Translations under genes and position numbers: made by a program
Part shown: piece after piece, positions 41,976 to 50,673 of the stretch
Position numbering within the stretch: the first letter of the stretch is position 1
Layout: each line of letters opens with the position of its first letter
Notes under the pieces: model-generated
The model's input: only the letters and a program-made list of their open reading frames with translations
What the model was told of the DNA's origin: nothing
Database searches by the model: none
Source of the DNA: JADJNY01 sp046349615
GTDB lineage: Bacteria > Planctomycetota > UBA1135 > GCA-002686595
Direction: 5' to 3'
Assembly (NCBI GenBank): GCA_046349615.1
Contig: JAXMBZ010000018.1
Span: forward strand, 27,685 to 91,684
DNA: 64,000 bases

Positions 41976-43565
41976 TCAGTCCATGTGCGCGACGACGCGC
42001 TCGTCGCCCATCTGGAGCGCGAGCTGCGCCTGCCTCGGCGAGAAGAACTTGTCGAAGAACCGGGCGAAGACGACTTGGTAGACCCGGAGGACGCCCTTGG
42101 TGCCGAGGCGGCGCGTGAAGTCGACCCAGGCCCAGTAGCGCGGCCCGGAGAGCCCTTGAGCGTGCGCGTAGAGCTTCGCCTGCTCCGCGACCATGTACTC
42201 GCTGTACAGCATGTACGCGATCAAATAGGGCTTCTGCATGAACCGCAGCTTGATCGCTTTCGGCGCGAGCGGCATCAGCCACGGATAGCGCACGAGGATC
42301 GGGAACAGCTTGTGGAGGTTCTCGATCTCCGTCTTGTTCTCGTAGAGGATCGACGTCGTGCGGTTGAACTTGGTCGGGAAGTCGTCGTAGCCCGCGACCG
42401 CGTAGCCCATCTCGCGCGTCATGTCCGCGATGTCGAACATCGGGTACGGCTGCATCAGCGACACGAGCGGGTGGTCGACCTTGCACTCGATGTTGAGCTT
42501 CACCGTGTCGAACTCGTCGGCCATCGTGCCGCCGGGTCCGCCGAGCATGTTCAGCGAGCCGAGGCGGATCCCGTACTTCTTGATCCAGCCCGCGGCGTCG
42601 GTGAGCTGCTGGCGCGTCGTGTTCTTCTTGAAGACGGCGTTGCGCACGTAGTCGCTCGCGGCCTCGAACGCGATGCGGGCGTAGACGCAGCCCGCCTGCT
42701 TGAGCTTCTTGATGTGCTCCTCGGTCGTCATGTTCGCCATGAGGATCACGTCGAACGGGAGACCGACTTCCTTCGGGTAGCGCTCGCAGAACTCGTCGAG
42801 CCACTCGTTGCGCAGGTTGAAGATGTCGTCGAGGAAGTGGACGAACTTCAGGTTGTACTTGCGACGCACGTGATTGATCTCGTCGATCACGTGGCTCACG
42901 CTGCGCTTGCGCACGTAGGCACTGTTGCGCGCGTTGTAGACCTTCTTCTTCATCGCGTGATGGAAGCAGAAGGAGCACGGCATCGGGCAGCCGCGCTGGC
43001 TCACGAACACCTTGCGGTCGCTGTCGCGGTAGATGGCGCCCGCTTCGTAGATCACGTCGCGGTCGGGGAACCCAAGGCTGTCGATGTCTTGGACGAGCTG
43101 GCGGTTCTCGTTCTGGACGATCTCGCCCGTGTCGCGGCGCTTGAACCAGAAGTTCTGGACGTCGTAGTGGCTTCGCCCTTCGCGCAGGCGCTCGAGGAGC
43201 TCGACGATCGCGAGCTCGCCTTCGCCGCGGCACACCGCGTCGACGCCGTCGGTCTCCACGAACTCGGGGCTGAACGTCGCGTGCGGCCCGCCGAAGACGC
43301 TGAGCACGTTCGGCAGCACCTTCTTCACCTTGCGGTTGACGTCCGCGAGGTAGAGATGCATGCCCGTCGTCACCGAGTAGCAGACGACGTCGGGCGCGTA
43401 CTCCTGGACCTTCTCGATCCATTGCTTGTCCGGGATGAACAAGCACTTCGTCTCGTGGCCCGCGTCCTTGATGGCGCGCGAAAGCCACATGATCCCCAGC
43501 ATTTCCTGGGGCAGATACTCCTCGATGAAGAGGACGCGGAGCGGACGTTTGAGGGCGGCGACCAT
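41976..43565 (-). CDS. B12-binding-domain-type radical SAM protein
   Basis: 529 residues from ATG at 43565; upstream in-frame sequence is not protein-like. Residues 8-130 form the Rossmann-like N-terminal domain common to class-B radical SAM proteins (RVLFIEEYLPQEMLGI, PDVVCYSVTTG, VFGGPHATF, VCRGEGELAI); no clear DxHxxG cobalamin motif is seen. The iron-sulfur motif is RGCPMPCSFC (Cys193, 197, 200). Later marks are FLDDIFNL, ARIAFEAASD and GSLNMLGGPG. The 130-residue C-terminus is helical. Such proteins modify lipids or surface molecules (for example hopanoid or elongator-like reactions). The terminator follows. Confidence 0.88.
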   Translation of the reverse strand: MVAALKRPLRVLFIEEYLPQEMLGIMWLSRAIKDAGHETKCLFIPDKQWIEKVQEYAPDVVCYSVTTGMHLYLADVNRKVKKVLPNVLSVFGGPHATFSPEFVETDGVDAVCRGEGELAIVELLERLREGRSHYDVQNFWFKRRDTGEIVQNENRQLVQDIDSLGFPDRDVIYEAGAIYRDSDRKVFVSQRGCPMPCSFCFHHAMKKKVYNARNSAYVRKRSVSHVIDEINHVRRKYNLKFVHFLDDIFNLRNEWLDEFCERYPKEVGLPFDVILMANMTTEEHIKKLKQAGCVYARIAFEAASDYVRNAVFKKNTTRQQLTDAAGWIKKYGIRLGSLNMLGGPGGTMADEFDTVKLNIECKVDHPLVSLMQPYPMFDIADMTREMGYAVAGYDDFPTKFNRTTSILYENKTEIENLHKLFPILVRYPWLMPLAPKAIKLRFMQKPYLIAYMLYSEYMVAEQAKLYAHAQGLSGPRYWAWVDFTRRLGTKGVLRVYQVVFARFFDKFFSPRQAQLALQMGDERVVAHMD

Positions 43566-43811
43566 GCGTAGGGACCGGAGTTGCCGCTTCCTGCTCGGCG
43601 AGCGTCCGTCGAGGAAGCGAGAGACGTTTCGAAGTATATCGGCGGCGTTCGAGTTGGCGCCGAGCGGCCCCGTCGACCGCTGAAACGATTCCCCATAGGT
43701 TCTCCGATCGAGCGCGGCAACTACGCGAGCGCGCGGGACGTCGCGCGAGCTCGACGCCTCCCGACTCCGAAGCGCCCGCACCCCCTAGGGGTCGCGGTAG
43801 GATCCGCACGC

Positions 43812-44261
43812 ATGCACCAAGCCAAGGACCGGGTCGATTTTTCCCACCCCGCCAACGGGGCCGTCCTCGAGTGCCTCGGACGTTTCGAGCGTCTTCCGAG
43901 GTACGAACGCAGCGCTCCGCGCGGGCGTGTCGACGAATGGGAGCTCGGCGCCCACCCGGATCTCGTCGGGGTGCTCTGGGACGAGGTCGACGCGGAGCTC
44001 CCGGAGCGCTGCGCCTGGATCGTCCACGGTCGGCCCGCGCTCGTGCACCCGAAGACCGGGATCGTCTTCGGCTTCGTCGCCGGGACGAAACCGATCGTGC
44101 TCCGGGTGCCGCTCGCGCAACATGGCGCCCTCGGCCTCGACGGCAATCTCCAGGTGCGGTTCCGGCTTCCCGATGCGTCCGCCTGCGAACCCGATTGGCT
44201 TGCCGTCCCGTTCGAGCGCGTGCGCGAGCTCGCCCGCGTGGCCTTCGAGGCCGCGTCGTGA
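43812..44261 (+). CDS. Conserved-looking small protein of unknown function
   Basis: 149 residues from ATG at 43812. It is soluble, with no signal: VDFSHPANGAVLECLGRFERLPR, EWELGAHPDLVGVLWDEVDAELPERCAWIVHGRPALVHP, GIVFGFVAGTKPIVLRVPL, FERVRELARVAFEAAS. The mix of strands and helices is typical of a single globular domain. I do not know the family. It is convergent with a glycosyltransferase gene, 49 bases away, with no obvious hairpin between. Confidence 0.68.
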   Translation: MHQAKDRVDFSHPANGAVLECLGRFERLPRYERSAPRGRVDEWELGAHPDLVGVLWDEVDAELPERCAWIVHGRPALVHPKTGIVFGFVAGTKPIVLRVPLAQHGALGLDGNLQVRFRLPDASACEPDWLAVPFERVRELARVAFEAAS

Positions 44262-44310
44262 GTTCCGCGTGACGCGCGCCTGAACGCGAAGCCTCGAGCC
44301 GGCGTCCGCG

Positions 44311-45483
44311 CTAGGCGCGCGCGCGAGCTTCGACGAGACGCTGCAGCGCCTTCTCGACCTCGCCGAACGTCGTCGCGCGGTCGAAGCGCGCGCGGCGGGC
44401 GAGTCCCGCCTCGACGAAGCGCTTCGCGAGCGCGGGGTCGTCCAAGAGCGTCCGGATGCGCTCCGCGAGCCCCTTCGAGTCGAACGGTCCGACGAGGAAG
44501 CCGTTCACGCCGTCCTCGACGACCTCGGGGTTGCCGCAGACGTTGCTCGCGACGATCGGCGTGCCGAGCGTGAGCACCTCGAGCAGCGTGTGCGAGAGCC
44601 CTTCGTAGCGGCTGTTCAGCACGAACACGTCCGCCGCGCGGATGTAGAGCGGGATCTTCGCGTGCGGCACGTTGCCGAGGAACGTGACGCGCTCCGCGAG
44701 CCCGAGCGAGCGCGCGAGCTCCTTCCACGCGTGCTCCATGTCGCCGTCGCCCGCGACGAGCAGGTGGACGTCGCTCGGGAGCTCCTTCAGCGCCTCGATG
44801 ATGCCGTCGACGCGCTTCCAACCCATCAAGCGACAGATCGTGAGCACGTAGCGGCGCTCGCGCGCGAGCCCGAGCTCCTTGCGCGCCTCGTCGCGCGTCG
44901 CCTTCAGCGTGTCGGGCGGCGGACCGTGGTACGCGTTCATCACCGTCTGCACCTTGTCCGGCGCGACGCCGTAGTCGCGCACGAGGATCTGCCGCAGGAA
45001 CTCGCTGCACGCGATGACGTGCCCGCACCAGCTCCACCATTTCCTCTGGAGCGCGCGCGTGAGCTTCACCTGCCAGCCGTACGTCTTCGTCTGGAACGTG
45101 ACGATGTCGTCGTCGCCGCACCAGCCCTTCCGATGCGCGATCTCCCACGCGCCGTCGACCATGATGCGGATCTGCACGGGCTTCCCGCGCAGCTTGCCCG
45201 CGAGCACGTGGAGCAGCGCGAGGTGCTCGTTCACGTACACGACGTCGACGTCCTTCGCTTCGCGCAGCACCGCGAAGAACGCCTTCACGTAGCGGATCGG
45301 CAGCGGACCGCGCGGGATCGCGACGACGGGGAACGGATGACCCTTCGGCTCCTTGTCCGCGCAGAACGCGACGACCTTGACCGTGTGCCCGCGCTCCTGG
45401 AGGAACCGCGCGAAGCTCGGCACGTACACGGCCGGACCGCCGAGGTCGGGCGGGAAGACGGGCGAAGTGATCAGGACGCGCAT
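44311..45483 (-). CDS. Glycosyltransferase, GT4-type (GT-B fold)
   Basis: 390 residues from ATG at 45483. N-terminal half: SPVFPPDLGGPAVYVPSFARFL and VVYVNEHLALLHVL, the acceptor-side Rossmann domain. C-terminal half: YVLTICRLMGWKRVDGIIEAL, HLLVAGDGDMEHAWKELA, VTFLGNVPHAKIPLYIRAADVFVLNSRYEGLSHTLLEVLTLGTPIVASNVCGNPEVVEDG, the nucleotide-sugar site with the E-x7-E signature region. Transfers a sugar from a nucleotide donor, probably to a surface polysaccharide. It is the only glycan gene in this part of the window and stands alone between an unknown gene and a histidine kinase. Confidence 0.92.
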   Translation of the reverse strand: MRVLITSPVFPPDLGGPAVYVPSFARFLQERGHTVKVVAFCADKEPKGHPFPVVAIPRGPLPIRYVKAFFAVLREAKDVDVVYVNEHLALLHVLAGKLRGKPVQIRIMVDGAWEIAHRKGWCGDDDIVTFQTKTYGWQVKLTRALQRKWWSWCGHVIACSEFLRQILVRDYGVAPDKVQTVMNAYHGPPPDTLKATRDEARKELGLARERRYVLTICRLMGWKRVDGIIEALKELPSDVHLLVAGDGDMEHAWKELARSLGLAERVTFLGNVPHAKIPLYIRAADVFVLNSRYEGLSHTLLEVLTLGTPIVASNVCGNPEVVEDGVNGFLVGPFDSKGLAERIRTLLDDPALAKRFVEAGLARRARFDRATTFGEVEKALQRLVEARARA

Positions 45484-45637
45484 GCGCGGACGAGCCGGGC
45501 ATCCTATCGGACTCGCGGGGCGAGAACATGCGCTCCGGCGGCGTGAGCTCGACGCCGACTTCGGCCGCGCTCCTCGCGCGGGGACGGCGTGTGCTCCGCT
45601 GCGCGACGTCCAACGGAACGCGGAGCTGCGGCAGGCC

Positions 45638-47236
45638 TCACGAAGCCGGACGCGCCTCGTCCGGGCCCACCGTGCCGAGCGTGAACCAGAGGGTCGCCCC
45701 CTTCCCGGGTTCGCCTTCGGCCCAGACGCGGCCCTCGTGACGCTGCACGATCCGCTGAACCGTCGCGAGGCCGATCCCGGTGCCCTCGTAACGCTCGTCG
45801 AGCCTGTGGAACGGCGCGAAGAGCGTCCCGGCCTGAGCCGGATCGAAGCCGATGCCGTCGTCGCGGACGTAGAGCGCGAGCTCCCCGGCGCGCTCCGCCG
45901 CACCGCACTCGACGTGCGCGACCTCGCGCTCACGCGTGAACTTGAGCGCGTTCGAGACGAGGTTCGAATAGAGCTGACGCAGGAGCACCGCATCGCCGAC
46001 GACCGTGGGCAGCTCGCGCACGGCGAACTCGACTCGTCGCCCTTCGATGAGCCCGCGTTGTTCGCGCACGACGTCCTCCACGAGCGCGCGCAGGTCGACC
46101 CGTTCGAGCTGGAGTTCGTGCCGCTCGAGGTGCGCGAGCGTCAGATGCCCGTTGACGATGCGGTCGAGCTTCAGCGCCGCGTCCCCGATGCGGACGAGGA
46201 GCTCGCGCGCATCCCCCGAGAGCTCCGCCTCGTGCTCCTGCCGCAGGAGCTGCGAGAACCCCTGGAGCACGCGCAGCGGCGCGCGCAGATCGTGCGCGAC
46301 CGTGTACGCGTACGAGCGCGCTTCGCGGTGGAGCTCCTGCAGTTGCCGCGTGCGCTGCTGGACGCGGGCCTCCAACTCGTCGTTCGCCAAACGCAGCTGT
46401 TCCTGCGCCAGGTGTGACTCGGTGATGTCGCGGACGCTCGCGGCGATGCACGCGACCCCGTGCGCGTCCTTCATCATCCACATCCGGGCGTGAACCCAAG
46501 GCGAGCTCCCGTTCGCGTGGCGGATTCGATACTCCACCTCGACACGCGGCTGGAGGCGCAGGGACTGCAGGGCCTCCACGACGCGGGGCAGATCGTCGGG
46601 ATGGACGACGTCCTTGCAACGGCCCGGGTGCGCCCGGAACTCCTCGGGCGAGTAGCCGTAGATCGAGGCTGCGGACGGAGTGGCGAACTCGACGCGCTCG
46701 CCGCTCGGGTCCATCAGGAAGATCGCGTCTCCCGAGCCTTCGAGCAGCAGTCGCACCCGAGCCTCGCTCGTGCCGAGTTCGTGAACGACGCGCTCGCGCT
46801 CCGTCACGTCGCGCGCGGAGACGAAGCGTGCGGCGCGTCCGCCGAATTCGATCGCATGCGAGGTGATGTCCACGAGGAGCGGTGAGCCGTCGGCGCGTCT
46901 GTGCCGCCAGAGCCCAGCCTGCACGAGGCCGGGCGGCACCGTACGGAGGTGGTGCGTCACCGCGTCCCGCTCGTCCGCGGGTCGCAGGTCGAGGATCGAC
47001 AGACGAAGGAACTCGGCGCGTGTGTAGCCGTACAACGCGCAAGCGGCTGCGTTGACCTCGAGGATGCGCAACGTGTCGAGGTCGAAGATCCACATCGGCA
47101 CGGGATTGGCCGTGAAGAGGCCCGGAACGCTCGGATCGAGGTCGACAGCCGTGCGCGGAGGCTGGGGCGAGGGCAGGAGCGGGGCTTCGGCGAGCGCCTC
47201 GCGTCGACGAGTTTCGGAGGACGATTCGGGGGTCAC
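45638..47236 (-). CDS. PAS-domain sensor histidine kinase
   Basis: 532 residues with no membrane segment. Two PAS domains lie at about 40-150 (PVPMWIFDLDTLRILEVNAAACALYGYTRAEF) and 155-275 (DAIFLMDPSG, IYGYSPEEFR, PWVHARMWMMKD). A coiled coil leads to the HisKA domain (YTVAHDLRAPLRVLQGF, His315). The ATPase domain has LYSNLVSNALKFT (N box), RDDGIGFDP, FAPFHRLDERYEGTGIGLATVQRIVQRH. The HisKA type is like that of bacteriophytochromes. No response-regulator gene is adjacent, so it is an orphan kinase. Cytoplasmic sensing through PAS is likely. Confidence 0.93.
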   Translation of the reverse strand: MTPESSSETRRREALAEAPLLPSPQPPRTAVDLDPSVPGLFTANPVPMWIFDLDTLRILEVNAAACALYGYTRAEFLRLSILDLRPADERDAVTHHLRTVPPGLVQAGLWRHRRADGSPLLVDITSHAIEFGGRAARFVSARDVTERERVVHELGTSEARVRLLLEGSGDAIFLMDPSGERVEFATPSAASIYGYSPEEFRAHPGRCKDVVHPDDLPRVVEALQSLRLQPRVEVEYRIRHANGSSPWVHARMWMMKDAHGVACIAASVRDITESHLAQEQLRLANDELEARVQQRTRQLQELHREARSYAYTVAHDLRAPLRVLQGFSQLLRQEHEAELSGDARELLVRIGDAALKLDRIVNGHLTLAHLERHELQLERVDLRALVEDVVREQRGLIEGRRVEFAVRELPTVVGDAVLLRQLYSNLVSNALKFTREREVAHVECGAAERAGELALYVRDDGIGFDPAQAGTLFAPFHRLDERYEGTGIGLATVQRIVQRHEGRVWAEGEPGKGATLWFTLGTVGPDEARPAS

Positions 47237-47578
47237 GGAGGCCTCGAACAGCTCGGGAAAAGCCAGTCCGTCGAGGGGAATGGCTCGTCCAGCGCGCGGC
47301 CGTCAGTCCGCGCGGGCGACGAGGAGCTCGCGCGAGACGAGCTCAGGGTCCTCGACCAAGGCTCTCTCTACACCCTTCGACGTCGAAACGCCACGCGGGG
47401 TCGCGCGCCTGCGCACCTTTCCTCGGGCGTCGTGCGCCTTCTCCCGCGACTCCCCCGCGGGGCCTGTCGGCCTTCCGCAGAAGCCGAACGCTCCGGGCCG
47501 GTTCGCTCGGTTTGGAAACGAACGCGCTCGCCGGCATCGATGCCGGCAAGCGCGTTGAAGCTCGACTCGTGCGGCGCT
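47237..47578. other. 342-base gap: histidine kinase upstream region and purF terminator
   Basis: The right end contains the purF terminator (47521-47556). The rest should carry the histidine kinase promoter; I cannot define it. No gene is seen. Confidence 0.5.
47521..47556 (-). terminator. Rho-independent terminator of purF
   Basis: A long near-perfect hairpin (about 16-base arms: AACGCGCTTGCCGGCA on the transcript and its partner), with one G-U pair that is only a pair in the leftward RNA. It is followed leftward by CGTTTCC. It lies 22 bases past the purF stop. Confidence 0.8.
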
Positions 47579-49063
47579 TCAGCGGGCGCCGCAGCCGACC
47601 TCGCCGCGGTTCTGGACGCGCTCTTCTTCGAGCGCGGTCAAGCGCTCCACGGTGATGTCGCCCGTCGGGTACTCGCCCGTGAAGCACGCGTTGCAGAACT
47701 TCTCGATCTTCGGGTTGCCGGCGCGCGCGGCGGCGTTCATCGCCTCGCGCTCGAGGTACACGAGGTGGTCGATGCCGAGCAGCTCCGCGACCTCGTCGTT
47801 CGTCGCGTGCGCGGCGATGAACTCGCGCTTCGACTGCATGTCGATGCCGTACGGGCACGGCGCGACGAGCGGCGGCGAGCACGAGGCGAGGTAGACCTTC
47901 TTCGCTCCCGCGTCGCGCGCCATCTGCACGATCTTGCGCGCCGTGTTGCCGCGGACGATCGAGTCGTCGACGAGCAGGACGTCCTTGCCCTCGAACTCGA
48001 GCTTGATCGGGTTCAGCTTGCGCCGGATCGAATTCTGCCGGCCCTTCTGGCTCGGCATGATGAACGTGCGGCCGATGTAGCGATTCTTGACGAGCCCCTC
48101 GCGGTACGGGACGCCGAGCTCCATCGCCATCGCGAGCGCCGCGTCGCGCGAGCTGTCCGGGATCGGGATCACCGAGTCGGGCATCGGCGCGCCCGAATCG
48201 ATCCACTGCCGCGCCAGCGCTTCGCCGAAACGTCCGCGCGTCTTGTAGACGGAGACGTCGTCGAGGAACGAGTCCGGCCGAGCGAAGTAGACGAGCTCGA
48301 ACACGCACGGACGGTGCGGCTTGTCCGAGAGTTTCTTCCGGACGAGCTTGCGGTCCATGCCCACGAACACCGCTTCGCCGGCGTCGAGGTCGAAGCTGCG
48401 CTCGTAGCCGTTCACGTCGAGCACCACGCTCTCGCTCGCGCACGCGAACCAACGGCCCTCCGCGGTCGTCTTCTGCCCGAACACGCACGGCTTGATGCCG
48501 TACGGATCGCGGAACGCGACCATGCCGACGTCGGGGATCGTCGCGACGACGGAGTAGGCGCCCTTGACCTCGGAGTACACGTGCTGGACGGCGGCGAACA
48601 CGTCCTCGGCCGTCGGACGGTGCGGCGGGACGAGGCGCGCCTGGAGCGCGTTCGCGAACGCGAAGAGGATCACCTCGACGTCGCACGAGGAGTTCAAGCG
48701 CGTGCCGCTGCGCTTGAAGTGCTTCTCGAGCAGCTCGGCGTAGTTCGTGACGTTGCCGTTGTGCGCCATCGCGATGCCGATGGGGAACGTCAGGTGGAAC
48801 GGCTGCGCGTCGTCCTTCTTGCCGCCGCCGACCGTCGGGTAGCGCACGTGACCGACGCCGAGGTTGCCGCGCAGGCGCGGCATGTTGTTCTCGTTGAAGA
48901 TCTCGAGGACGAGGCCGAGCCCCTTCTTCACGTGGAACGAGTCCGTGAAGGTGATGATGCCCGCCGCGTCCTGGCCGCGGTGCTGGACCGCGAGGAGGCC
49001 TTCGTAGATCTCGCCCGCGACGTCCATGCCGTCCGGGCCGAAGATGCCGATGAATCCGCACAT
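47579..49063 (-). CDS. purF: Amidophosphoribosyltransferase (PurF)
   Basis: 494 residues. PurF makes 5-phosphoribosylamine from PRPP and glutamine, the first committed step of purine synthesis. The mature nucleophile Cys2 follows Met directly (MCGFIGIFG), so there is no propeptide. Glutaminase marks: GLLAVQHRGQDAAGI, GVGHVRYPT, AHNGNVTNY. Phosphoribosyltransferase part: VLLVDDSIVRGNTAR. Cys residues at HRPCVFELVYFARPDS, CSPPLVAPCPYG and KFCNACFTGEYP fit the Fe-S-cluster type of Bacillus PurF. It stands alone, with its own terminator, and divergent from a glycan gene. Confidence 0.97.
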   Translation of the reverse strand: MCGFIGIFGPDGMDVAGEIYEGLLAVQHRGQDAAGIITFTDSFHVKKGLGLVLEIFNENNMPRLRGNLGVGHVRYPTVGGGKKDDAQPFHLTFPIGIAMAHNGNVTNYAELLEKHFKRSGTRLNSSCDVEVILFAFANALQARLVPPHRPTAEDVFAAVQHVYSEVKGAYSVVATIPDVGMVAFRDPYGIKPCVFGQKTTAEGRWFACASESVVLDVNGYERSFDLDAGEAVFVGMDRKLVRKKLSDKPHRPCVFELVYFARPDSFLDDVSVYKTRGRFGEALARQWIDSGAPMPDSVIPIPDSSRDAALAMAMELGVPYREGLVKNRYIGRTFIMPSQKGRQNSIRRKLNPIKLEFEGKDVLLVDDSIVRGNTARKIVQMARDAGAKKVYLASCSPPLVAPCPYGIDMQSKREFIAAHATNDEVAELLGIDHLVYLEREAMNAAARAGNPKIEKFCNACFTGEYPTGDITVERLTALEEERVQNRGEVGCGAR

Positions 49064-49281
49064 GCTGGTTCGCCCTTCGCCGCGCGGTCTGCGCCGGTGG
49101 GCAGCGCAGCGAAGGTGAGATCATAAGGAGCGAGCGCGTCCGCGGCCAGCGCGGGAGCCCCGGGGATCCGCGGCCCCTCGTCCGTGGAACGCGGCGACCT
49201 CCCGCGCGGGGCGGGTTCGAGCCGACCTGCGTGCGCCGCGCACCCGCCGTCCGCGCGGCGGGCCGGTAGGATCGGAGGGTC

Positions 49282-50673
49282 GTGCCCCGCTCCGCGATCC
49301 CGATGAAGCGCCTCCAGCGCGTCGACCAACGCCTCGGCGTGGTTGCCTGCGCGTTGCTCCAGCCGCTGCGCTGGCTCCGTCGCCGCCCGCGCGGGGCCGA
49401 GGTGCCGCGGCGGATCTTGTGCATCAAGTTCTGGGGCCTCGGCTCGCTCCAGATGCTCACCGCCGCCGCGCGGCACCTGCGCGAGGCCCACCCGGACGCG
49501 GAGCTCGCGCTCCTCACGCTCGCCGAGAACGAGTCGTTCGCGCGCGGCCTCGGCGTGTTCGACCGCGTGCTCGTCCTCGACGTGCACACCGCGCGCGGGC
49601 CGCTCGGATGGAGCGGGCTCTCCGTGCGCATCGCCGCGCTCGTCGCGCGCCTCCGGCGTGAACGCTTCGACGCCGTCTACGACTTCGAGTTCTTCACGCG
49701 CTTCTCCGCGCTCGTCACCGCGCTCTCGGGCGCGCGCTCGACGCACGGCTACGCGGCGCCGAACGTCTGGCGCGGCGGCTTCCACGATCGCACGGTGCCG
49801 TTCAACCGCTACTGGCACGCGACGCGCAACTTCCGCGCGCTCGCCGGCGGCGAGGACGGCGAGGAGGTCGAACCGCACGACCTCACCTCGTTCCAACCGA
49901 CCGCGGAGCACGAGGCCGAGCTCGAGCGCGCGCTCGAAGCCGTGGGCCTCGACGGCGCCCGCGCGCTCGTCGTCCTCAACCCCAACGCCGGCGAGCTCTC
50001 CCTCGAGCGCCGCTGGCCCGCGCCCTCCTTCGCGGAGCTCGCGCGCGCGCTCGTGCTCGAGGACGGCCTCGCCGTCGCGCTCGTCGGCGCGCCGAGCGAG
50101 ACCGAGTACGTCGCGAGCATCGCGCGCGCGGCGAACGGGACGGAGGACCGCGCGAACGACGTGGATCGCGCCGCCATCCTCGCGAACGACGCACGAGCGC
50201 GCGCGGCGCTCCCACCCGGCGCGCTCGTCGACGTCGCGGGTCGGCTCTCGATCGGCGCACTCGCGGCGCTCCTCGCGCGCGCCGACGCGGTCGTCACGAA
50301 CGACTCGGGGCCGATGCACGTCGCGGCCGCGCTCGGGACGCCGACGATCGGGCTCTTCGGTCCCGAAACGCCGGTGATGTACGGGCCGCTCGGGTTCGAC
50401 TGCGTCGGGCTCTGGAAGCCGCCCGCGTGCAGTCCATGCATCAACGTGCACGAGAACAAGCAGTCGACGTGCGTCCACGGACGTCCCGAGTGCCTCGTCG
50501 GCATTTCGGTCGACGAAGTGCTCGCGGAGACGCGCCGCGCGCTCGTGCGCCGGCTCTTCACACCCGCGCAGCGGCTCCCGCGCCGTCGCTTGCGCGCGCT
50601 CGCGCTCGACGAACGCGCCCGCGCCGAGGCGCGCGAGGCCGGCGACTCCGCGACGAGGGCGAGCGCGCCGTGA
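49282..50673 (+). CDS. Glycosyltransferase family 9 (heptosyltransferase-like)
   Basis: 463 residues from GTG at 49282 with GGAGG very near; ATG at 49303 is an alternative. N-terminal Rossmann unit: RRILCIKFWGLGSLQMLTAAARHL. C-terminal: VVLNPNAGEL, LVGAPSETEYV, DVAGRLSIGALAALLARADAVVTNDSGPMHVAAALGTPTIGLFGPE, the GT9 signature. A cluster of Cys after it (PPACSPCINV, STCVHGRPECL) also occurs in other GT9 members. It would add heptose or a similar sugar to a lipopolysaccharide-like core. The stop overlaps the next gene as GTGA. Confidence 0.92.
   Translation: MPRSAIPMKRLQRVDQRLGVVACALLQPLRWLRRRPRGAEVPRRILCIKFWGLGSLQMLTAAARHLREAHPDAELALLTLAENESFARGLGVFDRVLVLDVHTARGPLGWSGLSVRIAALVARLRRERFDAVYDFEFFTRFSALVTALSGARSTHGYAAPNVWRGGFHDRTVPFNRYWHATRNFRALAGGEDGEEVEPHDLTSFQPTAEHEAELERALEAVGLDGARALVVLNPNAGELSLERRWPAPSFAELARALVLEDGLAVALVGAPSETEYVASIARAANGTEDRANDVDRAAILANDARARAALPPGALVDVAGRLSIGALAALLARADAVVTNDSGPMHVAAALGTPTIGLFGPETPVMYGPLGFDCVGLWKPPACSPCINVHENKQSTCVHGRPECLVGISVDEVLAETRRALVRRLFTPAQRLPRRRLRALALDERARAEAREAGDSATRASAP

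Noticed and set aside
39921..43571. A 1216-codon open frame on the top strand
   Set aside because: It runs opposite the serine hydrolase and radical-SAM genes, whose catalytic motifs are intact; the antisense product is repetitive in Arg, Asp, Val and Glu.
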